Below, one piece after another: positions 7,027-10,466 of a stretch of 10,466 nucleotides of DNA. This stretch comes from Calditrichota bacterium (GTDB lineage: Bacteria; Calditrichota; Calditrichia; RBG-13-44-9; J075): positions 1-10,466 of the forward strand of contig JAJRYW010000601.1 of NCBI GenBank assembly GCA_024275555.1, read 5' to 3'. The notes beneath the pieces are model-generated. The model worked only from the letters and a program-made list of their open reading frames with translations. It was not told the DNA's origin and did not search any database. Numbering within the stretch: position 1 is the stretch's first letter; the number at the start of each line of letters is the position of its first letter. Made by a program: the position numbers and the translations under genes.

Positions 7027-9333
7027 ATGGGAAATATGCCCATGAATATCATACGCAAAAACATTTGGTGGTCTTTCCTGCTGTGCGTCATTGCTCTTGC
7101 GGGGATATTCCGCTTCTCCCCCTACCTTTTTCCGATCAGCAAAGCCGACATTGCCCGGGAGCGCTTCCATTCGGTAAAATTTTACGACCGCCATGGGAAC
7201 CTGTTGCAGGAAGTGCTCTCCCAGGATGCCTTCCGCTCGCTGCATGTGGATCTCGGGCAGGTGTCGCCCTATTTTCTGGAGGCGATCATCGCCGCCGAGG
7301 ATAAGAACTTCTACCGCCATAGCGGGGTGGATTATGCCGCGGTGCTGCGGGCGCTCTGGCAGAACCTGCGCTCCGGGGAAGTGGTTTCCGGCGCTTCCAC
7401 CATCACACTGCAATTGGCGCGGCTGCTGGAACCGGCGCAGCGCACCCTGCCGAACAAGCTGAGAGAAACCTACCGGGCCTTCCGCCTGGAAGCCGGGATG
7501 GATAAAGAGGCCCTGCTGGAAGAATACCTCAACCGCCTGCCGATGGGGGGCAATCTCTACGGGGTGGAAAGCGCCTCGCGCGCCTACTTCGGCGTGCCGG
7601 CTTCAGAACTAACCCTGGCCCAGGCCGCCCTGCTGGCCTCGATCCCCAACTCCCCCAACCGCTTCAATCCCTACCACGGTTTGGCAGAGCTAAAAAAACG
7701 CCAGGGAAAGGTTCTGGAACAAATGGCGGTGCTGGGGATGATCCCGGCCGGCCGGGTAAAAAGGGTGCTGAAAGAAGATGTCCTGCTCAAACCGCCCAGC
7801 GCTTCCTTCCTGGCCCCGCACCTGGTTTTTCAACTGATGGAGACGCTGCCTGCGGACGCCCAATCGGTGAACACCACGATTGACATCCAGCTGCAAAAGA
7901 TGGTGCAGGAGCAAATTAAGCGGGTGCTGGGACAATTGAAGCCATACCACGTCAGCAATGCCGCGGCAATTTTGGTGAACAACCACAGCGGCGAGGTGCT
8001 GGCCTATGTCGGTTCTGCGGATTACTTCGACGCCGGCATCCAGGGGCAGAACGACGGCGTTCGCGCGTTGCGTCAGCCCGGCTCGGCGCTGAAGCCGTTC
8101 ATGTACCTGCTGGCCATGGAACAGGGCTTCAACCCGGCTTCGCTGCTTTCCGACATCCCCACCCACTACCGGATGCTAACCGGCATCTACAGTCCCCAAA
8201 ATTACTCCGAGGATTTCCACGGGCCGGTACGGTTGCGGGAGGCCCTGGCAAATTCCCTGAACGTTCCGGCGGTGCGGGTGTTAGCTAAAATCGGGATAGA
8301 CGCTTTTCTGGAACGCCTGCGGGAATACGGATTCCACTCCCTGGATAAAGATGCAGAACATTACGGGGTGGGCCTGGTCCTGGGCAATGGCGAAGTCACT
8401 TTGTATGAACTGACCCGGGCCTACCTGGCCCAGGCGCGCCGGGGAAATTTTCTCCCATTGCGGGAGACGCTCTCGGTCAACGGAAAAGAATCCCGGCCGG
8501 GCCTCGCTGCCAAAACCATCTCCACACCGGCGCTCAACTATCTCATCGCCGATATCCTCAGCGACCATTTTGCCCGTGCGGCAGAGTTCGGGTTTAATTC
8601 CGTGCTGAATCTTCCCTTCCCGTGCAGCGTAAAGACCGGCACCTCATTCCGTTTCTGCGACAATTGGACAGTGGGGTTTACGCAAGATTACACCCTGGGC
8701 GTTTGGGTAGGCAACTTCGACCATACCCCCATGCTGAAGGTTTCCGGAGTTGCCGGCGCCGGCCCGATCTTCGCCAACATTATGATGATGCTCTACCGCG
8801 ACAAAGAATACCCGGAGAAACCGTCCCAACCCGAGGGATTGGCGCCGGTGCAAATTTGCCCCTTCTCCGGAAAGAAAACCGGGGAGTTTTGCCCTACCCT
8901 GGTTGAGGAACTTATTCCCGAACGAGACCTCCCCGCCTTCCAATCCAACCCCTGTGATATGCACCTGCACGCCGGAGAGCAGATTGCCCCGGTCGTTCCC
9001 GCCAAATACCTCGCCTGGTCGGAGAAGATGGGTATGGATTCCCGCACAATCCACCCTCAAAATACGCCGGTCTTTGAAATTGTGAATCCCAAAGACGGCT
9101 CGGTGTACTACCGACTGTCCACCTTGCAATTGGATTACCAATCGATTCGCTTCCAACTCAACTTTTCAGAAACCGATCAGCCGGTGAACTGGTTTTTAAA
9201 CGGCAAGCCCCTGCGCAGCACCGAAAAAGATCATACTTTTCTCTGGCCGCTACAGCCGGGGAAATTTGTACTCGAGGCAGTTTCCGGGAAAGATAAGGGT
9301 TTACGCAGTAGAGTGAAGTTTGAGGTAAAATAA
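7027..9333 (+). CDS. pbpC: Penicillin-binding protein 1C (bifunctional transglycosylase/transpeptidase)
   Basis: A 768-residue bifunctional peptidoglycan synthase, close to E. coli PBP1C in length. A short N-terminus leads to one membrane anchor (about residues 13-36), so the bulk is periplasmic. The GT51 transglycosylase domain has AAEDKNFYRHSGVD with catalytic E91, GASTITLQLARLL (122-134), KLRE (144-148 region) and EEYLNRLPMGGNLYGVESASRAYFG-type motifs (from about 165). The transpeptidase has S353-x-x-K356 (GSALKPF), S410-x-N412 and K536-T-G-T539, all intact. The PBP1C-specific paired-cysteine motif CPFSGKKTGEFCP (611-623) and a C-terminal BiPBP_C-like beta domain (about 680-768) follow. 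It polymerises lipid II glycan chains and may cross-link peptides. Three Met codons lie in frame at 7027, 7036 and 7042. A weak GGTGA precedes the first by 4 bases, and GGGAA precedes the third by 8, so the true start may be 7042. Its location after the macroglobulin gene matches the yfhM-pbpC pairing. Confidence 0.96.
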   Translation: MGNMPMNIIRKNIWWSFLLCVIALAGIFRFSPYLFPISKADIARERFHSVKFYDRHGNLLQEVLSQDAFRSLHVDLGQVSPYFLEAIIAAEDKNFYRHSGVDYAAVLRALWQNLRSGEVVSGASTITLQLARLLEPAQRTLPNKLRETYRAFRLEAGMDKEALLEEYLNRLPMGGNLYGVESASRAYFGVPASELTLAQAALLASIPNSPNRFNPYHGLAELKKRQGKVLEQMAVLGMIPAGRVKRVLKEDVLLKPPSASFLAPHLVFQLMETLPADAQSVNTTIDIQLQKMVQEQIKRVLGQLKPYHVSNAAAILVNNHSGEVLAYVGSADYFDAGIQGQNDGVRALRQPGSALKPFMYLLAMEQGFNPASLLSDIPTHYRMLTGIYSPQNYSEDFHGPVRLREALANSLNVPAVRVLAKIGIDAFLERLREYGFHSLDKDAEHYGVGLVLGNGEVTLYELTRAYLAQARRGNFLPLRETLSVNGKESRPGLAAKTISTPALNYLIADILSDHFARAAEFGFNSVLNLPFPCSVKTGTSFRFCDNWTVGFTQDYTLGVWVGNFDHTPMLKVSGVAGAGPIFANIMMMLYRDKEYPEKPSQPEGLAPVQICPFSGKKTGEFCPTLVEELIPERDLPAFQSNPCDMHLHAGEQIAPVVPAKYLAWSEKMGMDSRTIHPQNTPVFEIVNPKDGSVYYRLSTLQLDYQSIRFQLNFSETDQPVNWFLNGKPLRSTEKDHTFLWPLQPGKFVLEAVSGKDKGLRSRVKFEVK

Positions 9334-9418
9334 GGATGAGGAAGATTCCATTCCGGGAGCAAGACGTTTGCAACGATTGAGTCATGAATGTCGGGATCAC
9401 GTTCAGTGAAAAATCCTC

Positions 9419-9455
9419 CCCCGGGGATATCGTCGACTCCGATATTATCCCGGGG
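9419..9455. terminator. Strong stem-loop downstream of pbpC, possible terminator
   Basis: CCCCGGGGATATCG (9419-9432) pairs with CGATATTATCCCGGGG (9440-9455), with a 7-base loop and a 2-base bulge, giving a stem of about 13-14 pairs. It begins 85 bases after the pbpC stop. On the + strand no T-run follows, so it is not a standard intrinsic terminator for pbpC. Read on the - strand, the stem is followed within about 6 bases by TTTTT (complement of 9409-9413), so it fits better as a terminator of leftward transcription, although no leftward gene is visible here. It could also be a transcript-protecting 3' hairpin or part of an intergenic repeat. Confidence 0.4.
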
Positions 9456-9569
9456 TTATCCGGCAACGGCGCTTCGCCCCTCCCCTGCCCTCTCAAATAA
9501 TTTCGGATTGATTTATTTAGTACTCTCTGCCAACCAATAAAGACCTTATATTCAAAGTTAGATAAAAAT

Positions 9570-9616
9570 CCGAAGAACCTCTTAAGTATTTCAGAAGACT
9601 CCCGGGGTTCTTTCGG
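9570..9616. repeat. Inverted repeat upstream of the kinase gene
   Basis: CCGAAGAACC (9570-9579) is complementary to GGTTCTTTCGG (9606-9616) apart from one extra T, with a 26-base spacer. It ends 58 bases before the kinase ATG. It could form a hairpin in the leader transcript, serve as a binding site for a dimeric regulator, or be part of a mobile intergenic repeat; the sequence does not decide. Confidence 0.45.
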
Positions 9617-9674
9617 CTGGTTATTCAACCCGCTACACACCCCCGGACTTTCAGAAAAGGTGGATCAGAAGCGC

Positions 9675-10466
9675 ATGATTGGCAGGACCATATTGCATTA
9701 TAAATCATAGAAAAACTTGGCGAAGGCGGCATGGGTGTAGTCTACAAAGCCAGGGACACCCGCCTTAAGCGCGAGGTGGCGATCAAATTCCTGCCCCGGG
9801 AGATTGCCGCCGTCGAGGAGGATCGCGCCCGCTTCAAAATCGAGGCGCAGGCGGCCGCCGCATTGAACCACCCCAACATCGCCACCATACACGCCATCGA
9901 AGAAGTCGATGAGGAGATATTCATCGTCATGGAATACATCGAGGGCCGGGAATTGCGGGAGATCGTTCAATCCGAAATCCCCAATCTGCAATCCGCAATC
10001 GACATCGCCATCCAAATCGCCGAAGGCTTGCAAGCCGCCCACGCCAAAGGGATTGTGCACCGCGATATCAAATCCGGAAATATCATGATGACCACAGAGG
10101 GCCAGGTGAAGATCATGGATTTCGGGCTGGCCAAGATCGGCGCCGGGGCGCAATTGACCAAAGATCATTCCACCCTGGGCACCGCGGCCTACATGTCGCC
10201 GGAGCAATCGCGCGGCGAGGAGGTTGACCGGCGCACCGACATCTGGTCCTTCGGGGTGATTCTGTATGAAATGCTGACCGGCGCCCTGCCCTTCAAGGGG
10301 GATTACGAGCAGGCCGTGATTTATGCGATTTTGAATGAAGAGCCGGAAGCCCTTTCCGTTTTGCGCCCCGGTACACCGAATTCCCTGCAGCGGGTGGTGA
10401 AGACGGCCTTGGCTAAATCAGCCGACCAGCGCTACCAGGAAATGGCCGCGCTACTTCAATACTTAA
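9675..10466 (+). CDS. Hanks-type Ser/Thr protein kinase, 5' part, with apparent frameshift at codon 10-11; runs off window
   Basis: From ATG 9675 the reading begins MIGRTILHYK, then hits TAG at 9708-9710. Adding one A to the AAA at 9702-9704 restores HYKIIEKLGEGGMGVVYKA, and the frame then stays open to the window end (about 264 residues). The kinase core is complete in this frame, counted with the correction: glycine loop GEGGMG (16-21), VAIK lysine K38, helix-C glutamate E57, HRDIKSGN (129-136, catalytic D131), D149-F-G, TAAYMSPEQ with E177, and DIWSFG. It should phosphorylate proteins on Ser/Thr using ATP. Bacterial kinases of this style often continue into a membrane segment and WD40, TPR or other sensor repeats, which would lie beyond the window. 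GGTGG at 9659-9663 is a distant ribosome-binding candidate. Without the correction, the first ATG in the kinase frame is 9731, inside the glycine loop, which would cripple ATP binding. The frame is closed upstream by TAA at 9701-9703. A sequencing or assembly error is likelier than an old pseudogene, because nothing else is damaged. Confidence 0.88.

Larger units (their letters stand above)
9334..9674. other. Structured non-coding region between pbpC and the kinase
   Basis: This 341-base stretch has no convincing gene. It has a GC-rich left part (about 9411-9490) with a strong inverted repeat, an AT-rich middle (about 9491-9570), and a second inverted repeat at 9570-9616. A further short inverted pair, TTCGGATT (9502-9509) and AATCCGAA (9567-9574), brackets the AT-rich part. 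The kinase promoter is expected in the middle; TATATT at 9547-9552 resembles a -10 box but has no matching -35. A 38-codon ATG-to-TAA frame at 9384-9500 lacks a ribosome-binding site and overlaps the first stem-loop; I do not call it a gene. Confidence 0.55.

Noticed and set aside
9384..9500. A 38-codon + strand frame after pbpC (starts MNVGITFSEK)
   Set aside because: No Shine-Dalgarno site, its middle is the 9419-9455 stem-loop, and the rest is low-complexity Pro/Ser/Gly-rich; it was not called as a gene.
9158..9640. A 160-residue frame on the - strand
   Set aside because: It overlaps the conserved C-terminal domain of pbpC and the structured intergenic region, and its translation shows no domain or plausible start signal.
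9698..10207. A 169-residue frame on the - strand
   Set aside because: It is antisense to the kinase core, whose motifs (VAIK, HRD, DFG) all lie on the + strand.

Overview
The window carries a cell-envelope operon on the + strand (about 456-9333), flanked by repeat-rich or structured non-coding DNA, and the start of a Ser/Thr protein kinase gene running off the right end. Coding DNA is moderately GC-rich. The organism is very probably a Gram-negative bacterium: the macroglobulin is a lipoprotein with a +2 residue compatible with outer-membrane sorting, and it is paired with PBP1C, as in Gram-negative periplasms. The kinase N-terminus (HYKI-EKLGEGGMGVVYKA style) is of a kind common in Acidobacteria, Calditrichota/KSB1-like and related lineages. 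That points to such a phylum, but the sequence does not settle the taxonomy.

Layout. Positions 1-273 hold an imperfect tandem repeat with a unit of about 127 bp (two nearly identical copies and a decayed start of a third), rich in small hairpins. Positions 274-455 are lower-GC leader DNA with no gene. Then come a secreted M23/LytM-type peptidase (456-1082), a 1955-residue alpha-2-macroglobulin lipoprotein with an intact CLEQ thioester (1104-6971), and penicillin-binding protein 1C (7027-9333). Gaps are 21 and 55 bp and all three genes point the same way, so one transcript is likely. Positions 9334-9674 are non-coding, with two sizeable inverted repeats. From 9675 a Hanks-type kinase begins. 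It reads perfectly except for an apparent one-base deletion at codon 10-11.

How the genes fit together. The macroglobulin/PBP1C pair is a known bacterial arrangement (yfhM-pbpC in E. coli). The usual model is that the macroglobulin traps foreign proteases that breach the outer membrane while PBP1C repairs peptidoglycan. Here an M23-family hydrolase or remodelling factor leads the operon, which suggests a three-part module of wall cutting, wall repair and protease trapping. The kinase is separated by a structured gap and is probably an independent unit.

No clearly new system is seen. The points most worth checking are the kinase frameshift, the M23 gene at the head of the A2M-PBP1C pair, the triple Ig-like front end of the macroglobulin, and the two repeat or structured intergenic regions.
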